Position numbers and translations under genes: made by a program
Shown here: piece by piece, positions 31,751 to 40,626 of the stretch
Position numbering within the stretch: the stretch's first letter is position 1
How the letters are laid out: each line of letters begins with the position of its first letter
The notes under the pieces: generated by a model
Databases searched by the model: none
What the model was told of the DNA's origin: nothing
The model's input: only the letters and a program-made list of their open reading frames with translations
NCBI RefSeq assembly: GCF_001729965.1
Contig: NZ_JRWK01000003.1
Location: 101,854-165,853 of the forward strand
Direction of reading: 5' to 3'
DNA: 64,000 nucleotides
Source of the DNA: Methanosphaera sp. WGK6
GTDB taxonomy: Archaea > Methanobacteriota > Methanobacteria > Methanobacteriales > Methanobacteriaceae

Positions 31751-32671
31751 TTATTTTATTTGATGTCTTATCTTGACACCAACACCTTTAGTTGAATCAA
31801 CTAATTCTTTACCACTCATCATAGATTTGCCTACACCAACAACTTCATCATCTTTTATTATAACTACTTCATCATTAGGAATAATGTTATCATCAGCGTC
31901 ATCAATTCCTGGGGTAAATAATGTATTGGTTTTCAGGTCAAAATTTATAAATACTCTATTAATTTCTTGTTCTTTTAATATTTCACCTGCAGGTAGATTT
32001 AATGTGTATAATCCTGTTTCAAAATGTAATGTTGCAATTTGATTGTTATCTATGAGAATTCTTGTATTAAAGCGTCCTCTTGTTTGTGTGGTATCTGGTA
32101 TTAAATTATCTGCTTTTTTAGTATTAAATTGGTATCTTGCAATTGATCTTAAATCATGAATTCTATGTTTATTTTGACTTACTTTATCTGCTTTTTTCAC
32201 TTCATTTTTAAGATTTTCTAAAGATTCATTTGATCGTGTATTTTCATCATTACATGTATATACTACATTATCTAAGTATTCTTCACAAGCTAATTTATAA
32301 CCTCCAGAAACATGAGCAATAACTTTATAATCTTTAGCATACTCTTTTAAACATTTTCCAGAAGATTTAATTTCCTCATCAGACCAATCACCTGTTGTTG
32401 AGGCATCATATGATTGAATAGGATATGTTTTCTCCATTTCTCTTGGACAAATTCCAAAGGGGGATGTTAGTATAACTTCTTGTAATCCTTTAGTGTATTT
32501 TCTAAATAATGTATGTGATTTTGACTGAGAATATGGTTTTTTCATACTACATGGTAATACAATTATTGTATCACTGTATGGTTCAAGTAATTGCATACGT
32601 TCTTGCCATCTAACTACTTCTGGTCTGTGTAAAGATAATTCAGTTACACAAGGTATTTTTGCATTTTTCAT
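31751..32671 (-). CDS. arcS: archaeosine synthase ArcS, short form without TGT-like domain
   Basis: ArcS acts on preQ0-modified tRNA to form archaeosine at position 15. The signature PCSMKKPYSQSKSH is at 40-53, matching the PC-x3-KPY-x2-S-x-S-H pattern of ArcS. A PUA RNA-binding domain forms the C-terminus (about 230-306, DEVVVVGKSMMSG-like). The catalytically dead TGT-like half found in many ArcS proteins is missing, so the protein is 306 rather than about 500-600 residues. AAGGAA precedes the ATG. Confidence 0.82.
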   Translation of the reverse strand: MKNAKIPCVTELSLHRPEVVRWQERMQLLEPYSDTIIVLPCSMKKPYSQSKSHTLFRKYTKGLQEVILTSPFGICPREMEKTYPIQSYDASTTGDWSDEEIKSSGKCLKEYAKDYKVIAHVSGGYKLACEEYLDNVVYTCNDENTRSNESLENLKNEVKKADKVSQNKHRIHDLRSIARYQFNTKKADNLIPDTTQTRGRFNTRILIDNNQIATLHFETGLYTLNLPAGEILKEQEINRVFINFDLKTNTLFTPGIDDADDNIIPNDEVVIIKDDEVVGVGKSMMSGKELVDSTKGVGVKIRHQIK

Positions 32672-32719
32672 GATATATTCGTTCCTTATTAAATTTTAAA
32701 AAAGTAAAAAAAGAGGAGT

Positions 32720-33901
32720 TTAGAATAATTTACCTAATTTAAGTAATGCTTTAGGTGATACTTTAATCAATGTTTTAATTAAAGAACGTGGATTTACTTC
32801 AGTAAATTCAATTTCTGAGAATTCTGCAGCAATTTCATTAAGTTCATCATCACTTAATGATAATAAATATTCTTTTGCTTTGTTATATTTTTTATAATTT
32901 TTACCTATATTATCATCTGTTAATTTGATGTATTCTTTTAAGTTTTTCTTACTATAGTTTCCATCTTCAATTGCTTGAGCAGCAACAATACCTGCATAAA
33001 CTCCTGATTCTAATGCACTATTAATTCCACCACCAGTTAATGGGTTTACAAATCCTGCTGCATCTCCAACAACTAATATATTATCGCCTACTCTGTCAGG
33101 CATTAATCCATTTACAGGATCTCCACCTACATTTATTTCTACTGCTTGTGCATTTTTAGTTTCAGGACATGTTTTAATGAAGTCTGTTAGGTATTCATAT
33201 GCTGTTTTATCTGCCTTGGTTTTTAAGATTCCAAGACCTACATTTGCTATGTCATCACCTTTAGGGAAAATCCATACATATCCTCCAGGAGCTGCACTTC
33301 CAAAGAATAATGCAAGATCTCTGTTATTTTCCATTTCTACTCCAGCCATTTCAAATTGGATACATGATTCCATATGTTCAAATGGTGTGTTACATTTTAA
33401 TCCAGCCCATCTTCCTACTTTGGATTCTGGTCCATCTGCAGCTATAACAATTTTAGCATGTATTTGTATTTCTTCACCCATTTTGTTTACAGTAACAATA
33501 ATTCCATCATCTACTCTTTCAAGTGATGTAGCTGCAGTTTTTATCATTATTTCTGCACCAGCACGTGCAGCATCCATAGCCATATGTTTATCAAATACTT
33601 TTCTTTCTAAAACATATCCTGATTCTGGTAATTGGATAGTATCATTATCTAAGTATACACTTGTATTGTCTGGTGCAACTAGTCTTACGCCTTCTAATTC
33701 TCTTGCAATCCATCTTGGATCTGGTTGTATTCCAAGTTCAGCTAATCCTGATTTAGATACTCCTTCTGCACATCTTTTTGGTGCACCTATTTCTGATTTT
33801 CTATCAATAAGTATTACATTAGCTCCACGTAATGCTGCTTCTTTTGCTGCTAATGATCCTGAAGGTCCAGCTCCAACAACTAAAATATCAGTTTCTATCA
33901 T
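32720..33901 (-). CDS. geranylgeranyl reductase family protein (archaeal lipid saturation)
   Basis: FAD enzyme of 393 residues that reduces geranylgeranyl chains of archaeal membrane lipids. It has the dinucleotide motif GAGPSGSLAAKEA at 8-20, RCAEGVSKSGL near 42, and the GDAAGFVNPLTGGGI block near 280. Its ribosome site AAGGTG overlaps the stop of a 54-residue ferredoxin, so the two are tightly coupled. A methanogen GGR is known to need ferredoxin for full reduction. Confidence 0.93.
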   Translation of the reverse strand: MIETDILVVGAGPSGSLAAKEAALRGANVILIDRKSEIGAPKRCAEGVSKSGLAELGIQPDPRWIARELEGVRLVAPDNTSVYLDNDTIQLPESGYVLERKVFDKHMAMDAARAGAEIMIKTAATSLERVDDGIIVTVNKMGEEIQIHAKIVIAADGPESKVGRWAGLKCNTPFEHMESCIQFEMAGVEMENNRDLALFFGSAAPGGYVWIFPKGDDIANVGLGILKTKADKTAYEYLTDFIKTCPETKNAQAVEINVGGDPVNGLMPDRVGDNILVVGDAAGFVNPLTGGGINSALESGVYAGIVAAQAIEDGNYSKKNLKEYIKLTDDNIGKNYKKYNKAKEYLLSLSDDELNEIAAEFSEIEFTEVNPRSLIKTLIKVSPKALLKLGKLF

Positions 33902-33910
33902 TTTTTCACC

Positions 33911-34075
33911 TTATTCTAATGTCAATGCATGAACTGGACATATATCTACACATAATCCACATTTTACACATTTTTCATCATCGACAACTATTTTAAGTTC
34001 TTGTACTTGAATTGCATCTACATTACATACTCCGGCACATGCTCCACAGTACATACAAAAATCTTCTATAATCAT
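33911..34075 (-). CDS. 2[4Fe-4S] ferredoxin, partner of geranylgeranyl reductase
   Basis: This small gene encodes 54 residues with two full cluster motifs: CMYCGACAGVC at 7-17 and CVKCGLCVDICP at 36-47. GGGAG precedes the ATG. It ends 9 bp before the geranylgeranyl reductase start, and its stop codon lies in that gene's ribosome site. It is the likely electron donor to the reductase. Confidence 0.93.
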   Translation of the reverse strand: MIIEDFCMYCGACAGVCNVDAIQVQELKIVVDDEKCVKCGLCVDICPVHALTLE

Positions 34076-34099
34076 AAAAAATAACTCCCTCTTTATATT

Positions 34100-34309
34100 T
34101 TATTCATTTTTTTGTTCTTTAAGCTTTTTTTCTTCAGCTCTTCTGATATCTATTGCTTCATCTCTTGTTATAAAGATATGACCACAGTTTGAACATTTTA
34201 ATTCGCCGTTAGCACCATATGCTAAGAATTCTCTATCAAAATCTCTATGTTGAGTTTTATCTTTAGAACCACATTCTGGGCATGGTTTTAATAATTCTTC
34301 TATTTTCAT
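34100..34309 (-). CDS. small zinc-ribbon protein of unknown function
   Basis: A 69-residue protein with CPECG at 9-13 and CSNCG at 39-43, a treble-clef zinc ribbon, and a charged helix at the C-terminus rich in Lys and Glu. It lies upstream of the ferredoxin-GGR pair on the same strand and 12 bp after a SWIM-like gene. It may bind nucleic acid or protein; no function is known to me. Confidence 0.75.
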   Translation of the reverse strand: MKIEELLKPCPECGSKDKTQHRDFDREFLAYGANGELKCSNCGHIFITRDEAIDIRRAEEKKLKEQKNE

Positions 34310-34321
34310 AATAATTCTATC

Positions 34322-34588
34322 CTATTTTTTATCTTTTTCTTTCAATAAATCAAGAAGTTTAAATTGTGCTGCTTGTAAATGTTTACAATAAAAACTACCT
34401 GGTTGACGCTGGTTTCTATATATATAATCAGCACAATCACAATTCCAATATCCATAGATCATGGATACTAGATAGAAATCATTTTCATTTTTTTTAACTT
34501 TGAATATAACATGGTCTGGCTCATAATGTTCAACAATTACAGCATCCTTTTTGTATAATTTGTATCCTTCTATTATTCGTGCAGCCAT
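34322..34588 (-). CDS. small SWIM-type zinc-finger protein
   Basis: An 88-residue protein with the SWIM pattern C-x-C ... C-x-H: CDC near residue 50 and CKH near 69. Such fingers bind DNA or proteins. No ribosome site is clear before the ATG, so initiation may be leaderless or use weak pairing. It is first of a likely operon with the zinc-ribbon protein, ferredoxin and geranylgeranyl reductase. Confidence 0.72.
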   Translation of the reverse strand: MAARIIEGYKLYKKDAVIVEHYEPDHVIFKVKKNENDFYLVSMIYGYWNCDCADYIYRNQRQPGSFYCKHLQAAQFKLLDLLKEKDKK

Positions 34589-34750
34589 ATATATCAGTTT
34601 TTATTGATTTCTTAGTAATAATCAATATACTTTATTTAAAAAGTTATTCATTTCTTATATTTGTTCTTATAAATAATTAATTTTTTTATATTATATATTA
34701 TTTAACATATATAATTTATTTTACATACATATATGGTATTTTTCTAATCA

Positions 34751-35203
34751 TTATTGTTTATAACATAATACTGAATCTATTATCTGATATCCTGCATTAA
34801 ATATAACTATGTATATAAATTCGGGTATAATTGTAGATAGATAACCTGATATAATTGCAATAATTAGAAAAATAAGTCCTCGTTTATATTTACCTAGATA
34901 GAAATGTCCTAGACCGGTCATGAAAAAACTAAGAATAATGACTATCGCTAGATTTTTTTTAGGTTTTAAAATAATGGGTTTGTCTTCTTTTTTTTCAGGT
35001 CCTTTATATTCAACACGATAATAATCATGATTTTTTTGTTGGACATGGTTTTTATTCATAGTATTCTGATTTGTTCTGGGTTTAAAATAAGTAAATACTT
35101 CTACTTCTTCAGGTTCGGGTAATTTTTCACCGCAATTTATACAATAAGTAACATTCTCTGGATTTTCATAATAACATCTATCACATTTCATTTTTTCAAA
35201 CAA
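34751..35203 (-). CDS. zinc-ribbon and TM2-like membrane protein (family member 1)
   Basis: A 150-residue protein. The N-terminal zinc ribbon is CDRC at 7-10 and CINCG at 21-25. A polar linker leads to two or three membrane segments (about 84-145) with the motif GLGHFYLGKYKRGL, like TM2 domains. Two similar proteins are encoded at 36009 and 36509. The TTG start or the ATG four codons in (35191) are both possible. It follows sfsA closely. Function unknown. Confidence 0.75.
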   Translation of the reverse strand: MFEKMKCDRCYYENPENVTYCINCGEKLPEPEEVEVFTYFKPRTNQNTMNKNHVQQKNHDYYRVEYKGPEKKEDKPIILKPKKNLAIVIILSFFMTGLGHFYLGKYKRGLIFLIIAIISGYLSTIIPEFIYIVIFNAGYQIIDSVLCYKQ

Positions 35204-35208
35204 CCTTG

Positions 35209-35940
35209 TTATTCTAATTTAAGAGGTAATATTTTATCAGCTAGTAATTTTAATGAATTTTCTCTTTTTACAATATTTATATGGAATGGAATTATCATAA
35301 CTCCTATTTCATATGCCTCTTTTAATGTTAAACTAAATTCAGGATCAGTATTATAATTTGGAGTAAATACTTTTGCAAAATTATTTAATATTAATATTAT
35401 AACTGCACTATTCTTATCTTCCTTTTTTATTGAAATTAATTCTTTTAAATGTTTTGTTCCTCTTTTTGTAGGAGCATCTGGAAATTTAGCTAAGTGTTTT
35501 TCAACTAAGGTACAACCTTTAACTTCTAGGTATAATTCTTCATCCACTTTATTTTTTAATAAAAAATCTAATCGACTATTTCCATAACTATATTCTGATT
35601 TGAATATATGGTAACTTTCAAGACTTTGTATTTGTTTATTTTTTATTAATTCGTTAACTAATTTGTTATGATAACTACTATTTAATAAAATCCAATTATT
35701 TCTATTTTCAATTGCAATTACATCATATTTGGTTTTACGTCTTGTTTTTTCATAAGTGGGAATAAATTTTATTAAAATAGGTGTTTCTGGAATAAGTAAT
35801 TCTTTTAAACGTCCAGGATCATGTAAGTGTGCAATATCTATTCTGTTATTATTATCTTTAAATTCAACAGTAAATCGATTTGGTCTTGAAATGTAAGTTA
35901 CTTCTATTAAATTATCAATTTCCATAATAATATAATCCAT
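35209..35940 (-). CDS. sfsA: SfsA family DNA-binding/nuclease-like protein
   Basis: Protein of the sugar fermentation stimulation family, 243 residues. It has the N-terminal OB-like part with RPNRFTVEF and HLHDPGRLKELL, and the nuclease-like core with RLDFLL and YLEVKGCTLV. In Escherichia coli it was linked to maltose use, and its role in archaea is unclear. The second ATG at 35925 is an alternative start. Confidence 0.93.
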   Translation of the reverse strand: MDYIIMEIDNLIEVTYISRPNRFTVEFKDNNNRIDIAHLHDPGRLKELLIPETPILIKFIPTYEKTRRKTKYDVIAIENRNNWILLNSSYHNKLVNELIKNKQIQSLESYHIFKSEYSYGNSRLDFLLKNKVDEELYLEVKGCTLVEKHLAKFPDAPTKRGTKHLKELISIKKEDKNSAVIILILNNFAKVFTPNYNTDPEFSLTLKEAYEIGVMIIPFHINIVKRENSLKLLADKILPLKLE

Positions 35941-36008
35941 TTCTTTATTATTTATAGTATAGATTTATATAAATATTAAATATATTATTATTTTAAATGT
36001 GATGTTTC

Positions 36009-36503
36009 ATGGTTATATGTAAGTATTGTGGTTATACAAATAAAAATGAAAATAAGTATTGTATGCATTGTTCTAAAAAACTACTTTTAGACAATAAACA
36101 TGTAATGGATACTCCTAAAATATTAGAGAATTTATCTGATTTAAATAATTGGAATGATTCTTTTTTATGTACTGATGAAAAGTCTGATTTGAAAGAACTA
36201 TTGGAATATGCTGATGAACCTATTTCTCAAAAAAATTATCTGAGTAATTTAAATAAATCCTCAAAAAAACAATCTATAGCCACAGTATTATCAGCATTAA
36301 TTCCTGGTCTTGGATTTTGTTATCTTAGACAATGGCGTAAAGGTTTATTTTATTTTTTAATAAATTTTTCATTAGTCTTTTTAACAAATATGTTGATGGA
36401 TTTATTTAATTCAATTTTATTTGTATATATTATGTATATTACTAATTTAGTCGTGTATATTTTAATTATAATAAATACGTATAAATCTTCTGGAATATAT
36501 TAA
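36009..36503 (+). CDS. zinc-ribbon and TM2-like membrane protein (family member 2)
   Basis: A 164-residue protein. The zinc ribbon is CKYCG at 4-8 and CMHC at 18-21. A long acidic linker (about 30-85) is followed by hydrophobic segments with SALIPGLGFCYLRQWRKGL, the same motif as in its neighbours. It is divergent from sfsA and 5 bp before member 3. Function unknown. Confidence 0.75.
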   Translation: MVICKYCGYTNKNENKYCMHCSKKLLLDNKHVMDTPKILENLSDLNNWNDSFLCTDEKSDLKELLEYADEPISQKNYLSNLNKSSKKQSIATVLSALIPGLGFCYLRQWRKGLFYFLINFSLVFLTNMLMDLFNSILFVYIMYITNLVVYILIIINTYKSSGIY

Positions 36504-36514
36504 GGTGTATGTTT

Positions 36515-36886
36515 ATGATTAGATGTCCCAATTGTGATTTTGAAAATTATGATAAAACAAAATATTGTGTTGATTGTGGAAAAAATTTAACTAATATAAA
36601 ACAAACAAATACTTTTAAACTAAGAGTTAGTTTAATATTAGCTATTATATTACCTGGAATTAGTTATTTTTATTTGAAACAGATTTATAAAGGTTTAATG
36701 TTTTTAATGCTTTTCCCATTATTATTTTTTAATTTTCTATTCATTGGTGGAGAATACATGATATGTTATCCAATATCTATTAATCTTATTACACTATTCT
36801 TGGAAATAATATTTGTAATATTATATTTATTTCAAATATATGATATTATTAAAATAACTAAGAAAGCAAATAATTTTTTAGATTAA
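36515..36886 (+). CDS. zinc-ribbon and TM2-like membrane protein (family member 3)
   Basis: A protein of about 123 residues, with the ribbon CPNCD and CVDCG, then membrane segments with LPGISYFYLKQIYKGL. The frame also opens at 36509, but AAGGTG has better spacing to the ATG at 36515. It is probably co-transcribed with member 2. Confidence 0.72.
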   Translation: MIRCPNCDFENYDKTKYCVDCGKNLTNIKQTNTFKLRVSLILAIILPGISYFYLKQIYKGLMFLMLFPLLFFNFLFIGGEYMICYPISINLITLFLEIIFVILYLFQIYDIIKITKKANNFLD

Positions 36887-37053
36887 TTATTCTAATTTAA
36901 TTCAGTTTATTATATAAATTAAGAGCGTAGTTTATTTATATGAAAATTTTAAATAAGTTAAATAATATATATAAAAATATTGAAATTTATTAAATTAAAA
37001 ATTATATTTCACAGGGTTACTAAAAGTATAATTTAATAATATAATGGAGACAA

Positions 37054-38067
37054 GTGTCTATGGAATATGGAATGTATCATGAAATTAAGGATCAACCAAT
37101 CTCTTTAAGACGTACAATCGATGCAGAGAAAAAACATATGGAACAAATATCCAAAGAATTCAGTAAATTTGATAAGATTTTTTTAATTGGTTGTGGAAGT
37201 TCACTATCAACTTGTTATACTGTAAAAGATGCAATGAAATCTATTTCTACAAAAAACATTGATGTACAAACAGGTTTTGATTTTGTAGATTATCAATATT
37301 TAGAAAAAGACAGTAATGTGGGTGTTATTTTAACATCTCAGTCAGGTGAAACATCAGATACTCTTGCAGCACTAAGAAAAGCAAAAAAATACAATATAAA
37401 AACAGTATCAATCACTAATATTGAAGATAGTTCAATGGCAAAAGAAGCAGATGATACAATTATCACAAGATGTGGTGAAGAATTAGCAATACTTGGTACA
37501 AAAACATATGTAACTCAATTATTTTCCTTATATGTTATATTATTTAATATGGTGAAAACAGAAAGATCTCAAAAAGTTTTAGAACAGCTAGATTTAATTC
37601 CAGATATTATTGAAAATTTAATCAATAATACAGAAGAAAAATCAAAACAAATGGCTAAAACAAATAAAGATGTTGATTTATTCTATTGTATGGGTAGTGG
37701 ATTAAACTTTGGACTGGCTTATAAATTAGCAATGACAATGTTCATGGAAGGATCACTAAAACATGCATGTCCTGTATATTCTGGAGAATTTAGGCATGGT
37801 TTAATAGAACGTGTTGAAAAAGATGTTACAGTTGTCTTCCTAAAATCAGATGATGATTTTGATGATGTAACAAAAAGAGCAATAACATTCTGTGAAGATT
37901 TAGAAGTAAATTCCATAATTTTTGATTTAAAAGATTATGCAGATATAGACCCATTATTAACACCATTCGGATTAATAATACCATTAGAATGGTTCATATA
38001 TCACTTATCCATATATAATGGAGAAGACCCTGGAAGTACAAGACATATTGGAAAAATAAGATACTAA
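37054..38067 (+). CDS. SIS-domain sugar-phosphate protein (GlmS isomerase-like)
   Basis: Protein of 337 residues with two SIS domains, like the isomerase half of glucosamine-6-phosphate synthase but without the glutaminase half. Features are the N-terminal MYHEIKDQP, FLIGCGSS and LTSQSGETSDTLAAL, then GEFRHGL and the C-terminal DPGSTRHIGKIRY. It could be a glucosamine-6-phosphate deaminase or a related amino-sugar isomerase. The start is GTG at 37054 or ATG at 37060, both after GGAG. Confidence 0.85.
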   Translation: MSMEYGMYHEIKDQPISLRRTIDAEKKHMEQISKEFSKFDKIFLIGCGSSLSTCYTVKDAMKSISTKNIDVQTGFDFVDYQYLEKDSNVGVILTSQSGETSDTLAALRKAKKYNIKTVSITNIEDSSMAKEADDTIITRCGEELAILGTKTYVTQLFSLYVILFNMVKTERSQKVLEQLDLIPDIIENLINNTEEKSKQMAKTNKDVDLFYCMGSGLNFGLAYKLAMTMFMEGSLKHACPVYSGEFRHGLIERVEKDVTVVFLKSDDDFDDVTKRAITFCEDLEVNSIIFDLKDYADIDPLLTPFGLIIPLEWFIYHLSIYNGEDPGSTRHIGKIRY

Positions 38068-38229
38068 TCTTACTTTTATTCTTTTTAAACTTTTATTCTA
38101 ACCATCAATTTTTCAGTATTTTTTTTTAATATTAATAGTATAATTTAAATTACATTGTTTATAAAACTAAATATATACAAATAAGATATATTTTTTTATT
38201 TAAATAAAATTTTTTGGAGAAGTGATTTT

Positions 38230-39288
38230 TTGTATTCAATTAAATCTAGTAAAGAATTCAATGACTTAAGTCCATTTATAATAATTGGGGCTGGAGGTGG
38301 AGGAGAAAAATTCTCTAACTTTTCAGGTGTAGAAACAGCAGGTTTCTTAGATGATTCAGAACAAAAACAAGGAAAAGATTTCTGTGGACATATAGTAGGT
38401 TCTGACTTAAAAAAAATGGTTGAAGAAACTAATTCAAAAACAGTTGCAATAATGCTACCTATAGGAGCTGAAGGTGCCGCACTAAAATATGCTGTTCAAG
38501 CAATAGATCTTGGACAAAATGTATTAGCATCATTTAGATCATTACCTTTAGAAGAAAACCCTTCTTTAATAAAATTTGCAAAACAAAAAGGCGTTCAAAT
38601 TAAACAAATTAGTTCAAGATTAGATAATGTTGAAAAAGTAATGGGAAAAGCACCTGAGAAAGTAACAGAAGTACTACCAAAAATAACATACATGCATAAA
38701 AAACCAGTAATATATGTTGGTGGAACTTCACAAGAATCTGGAAAAAGAACAACTACTAGAAAACTAGGAAAAGCTGCTAAAGATTTAGGACTTAATGCAA
38801 TCATATTTTCAACAGATGAAATGGGATTAGATGAACCAACAGATATTAATTTCAGAGCAGGTAGTCTATCTGTAATGGATGTTCCTGCTGCAATTATGGG
38901 AACTGTAAAATACATGGAAGAAAATGAAGATGCAGATATAATATTTATAGAAGGTCAAGCTAGTTTAACAGAAACAGGAAATCCACATCCAAAAGGATTA
39001 TCTGCATCAATATTGTTTGGAGCAATGCCTGATGCTGTAATATTATGTCATAGACCAAATCATCCATTTAGGGAACCAGTAAGTATAGCTACAGAATTAA
39101 ACGCTGTTGAAGCAGTAGAACCAACAAAAGTAATTGGATTATCAATAAATAGAAGAAATTCTCCAGAAACTTCATTAGAAGAAATTGAATCAGAATTTAA
39201 TTTACCAACAGTGGACTTACATACAGATTCAAATGGTGGAATAACCAGATTAATTAAAACAGTTTTAGATTATGTGGGTGAAGAATAA
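38230..39288 (+). CDS. DUF1611-family P-loop protein
   Basis: Protein of 352 residues. An N-terminal Rossmann-like part ([13 protein letters not shown]) is followed by a P-loop domain with [14 protein letters not shown] at 164-177 and IEGQASL later. Bacterial members of DUF1611 include DgcN, reported in D-glutamate metabolism, but the archaeal role is unknown. The TTG start follows GGAG. Its stop codon shares a base with the sepF start, so the two are coupled. Confidence 0.82.
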   Translation: MYSIKSSKEFNDLSPFIIIGAGGGGEKFSNFSGVETAGFLDDSEQKQGKDFCGHIVGSDLKKMVEETNSKTVAIMLPIGAEGAALKYAVQAIDLGQNVLASFRSLPLEENPSLIKFAKQKGVQIKQISSRLDNVEKVMGKAPEKVTEVLPKITYMHKKPVIYVGGTSQESGKRTTTRKLGKAAKDLGLNAIIFSTDEMGLDEPTDINFRAGSLSVMDVPAAIMGTVKYMEENEDADIIFIEGQASLTETGNPHPKGLSASILFGAMPDAVILCHRPNHPFREPVSIATELNAVEAVEPTKVIGLSINRRNSPETSLEEIESEFNLPTVDLHTDSNGGITRLIKTVLDYVGEE

Positions 39289-39755
39289 TGGAAAATTCAA
39301 TTAAAGATTTCACAGTTAATATAAAAAAATCGGTCAATGATTTTACTGATGAATATAGTATGGAACCAAATTTCAATAATAACCAAAAAATGATTGATGA
39401 TAATGTTGTATCATCTATAGAAAAGTCTTATGATGATGATTATGAAGATATTGTAGTAGATCATGATGATGATTTAATTGAAATAGATCCTGTAAATACA
39501 ATAGATACAATAAGATTAGTTAAAGTTAAATCACTTAGTGCATTATCTGATGAATTAGATAATGTTAATAAAACAGGTGTTCCAGCAATTTTGGATTTAA
39601 AATATATTCAAGAAAGACGAGCTTCAGAATTCAAAAAAGTTGCTTCAACATTCAGAGCTTTTAAAACCACAACAAATGCAAATGTTGTTTTATTAGGCAG
39701 TACAAAAAATGTTGTTGTTGTAACACCAGAAGATATATTATTATTAAAACAATAA
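39288..39755 (+). CDS. sepF: archaeal cell division protein SepF
   Basis: Membrane anchor for FtsZ in many archaea. The N-terminal amphipathic helix (about 1-20, KDFTVNIKKSVNDF) should bind the membrane, an acidic linker follows (about 45-70), and the SepF core occupies about 72-155 with IRLVKVKSLSALSDEL and VVVVTPEDILLL. The length of 155 is usual. GGTGAAG precedes the ATG, which overlaps the DUF1611 stop. Confidence 0.9.
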   Translation: MENSIKDFTVNIKKSVNDFTDEYSMEPNFNNNQKMIDDNVVSSIEKSYDDDYEDIVVDHDDDLIEIDPVNTIDTIRLVKVKSLSALSDELDNVNKTGVPAILDLKYIQERRASEFKKVASTFRAFKTTTNANVVLLGSTKNVVVVTPEDILLLKQ

Positions 39756-39852
39756 ATATTCTGAATTTAAAAAAAATCAGTACTTCTCTCTTTTTATTTT
39801 TTACAATATTAAATATTAATTCTATTTCTTTTAAAAAAAGTTATAAATAGTT

Positions 39853-40617
39853 TTAAATTTTCAAATCATGAAAATCAACAATATTTTTATATAAAACTTT
39901 GTTAATATCACTCTTTTTAAAACCATTTACTTCTAAGCTATGTTTAGTCTCTGGTAACGACATGTGATTTGATGGAGCAGAACTCATATCACTATCCAAT
40001 ACAAATTTATCAAAACCATATTTATCAAGCATACGTACAGTATCATCTACAGACATTTTTTCTGGTTGTACTGTTATACCAAGAGTATATTTCTTATCAA
40101 TAATCATGTCAACTATTGAAAAATCAACATGGTCTAATTGAACTAATTTTGGATTAATATTATTATCAATTAATTCAATAGTTGTTTTAGTTACTTCTGC
40201 TTTATCTGTTCTTGGTGTATGTACAATCACATTATAATTGTTTTCATCAGCAAATTGTAATTGTTCTACAAATACTTCTTGTTCTAGTTTTGCTGTTGAA
40301 TTTATACCAATTTCACCAACTGCAATAACATGTTTTTCCATCATATATTCTGGAAGTTTTTCAATAACTTTTGTGTAGTCAATAGGAATTGCTCTTGGAT
40401 GAACACCTACTGCTGCATATACTGTGACACCATGCCTAGCTATTCTTTTAGGTTCTTGGTATACAATCCTATTTAAATGTTCAATTGTAACATTAGATTG
40501 ATTCATTTCTAAAGGATCATGTGCACAGGCAATAACTGCTTCAACACCAGCCATTTTTATATCTTTAAAGTTTTCAAGTGGTCTAGTATCGGCATGCATA
40601 TGAGCATCAATAATCAT
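39853..40617 (-). CDS. TatD-related metal-dependent hydrolase
   Basis: Amidohydrolase-fold protein of about 254 residues. The metal site begins with DAHMHAD at the N-terminus, then GVHPRAI, VGEIGIN, IVHTPR, LDHVD and LDSDMSS. The frame opens at a GTG at 40626, but AAGTGAT before the ATG at 40617 is a better ribosome site. It directly follows glyS. Substrate unknown; DNase activity as in TatD is possible. Confidence 0.82.
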   Translation of the reverse strand: MIIDAHMHADTRPLENFKDIKMAGVEAVIACAHDPLEMNQSNVTIEHLNRIVYQEPKRIARHGVTVYAAVGVHPRAIPIDYTKVIEKLPEYMMEKHVIAVGEIGINSTAKLEQEVFVEQLQFADENNYNVIVHTPRTDKAEVTKTTIELIDNNINPKLVQLDHVDFSIVDMIIDKKYTLGITVQPEKMSVDDTVRMLDKYGFDKFVLDSDMSSAPSNHMSLPETKHSLEVNGFKKSDINKVLYKNIVDFHDLKI

Positions 40618-40626
40618 ATCAATCAC

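Noticed and set aside
33177..33932. 251-codon ORF antisense to geranylgeranyl reductase
   Set aside because: It is a shadow of the strongly conserved reductase and ferredoxin-linked frame on the other strand.
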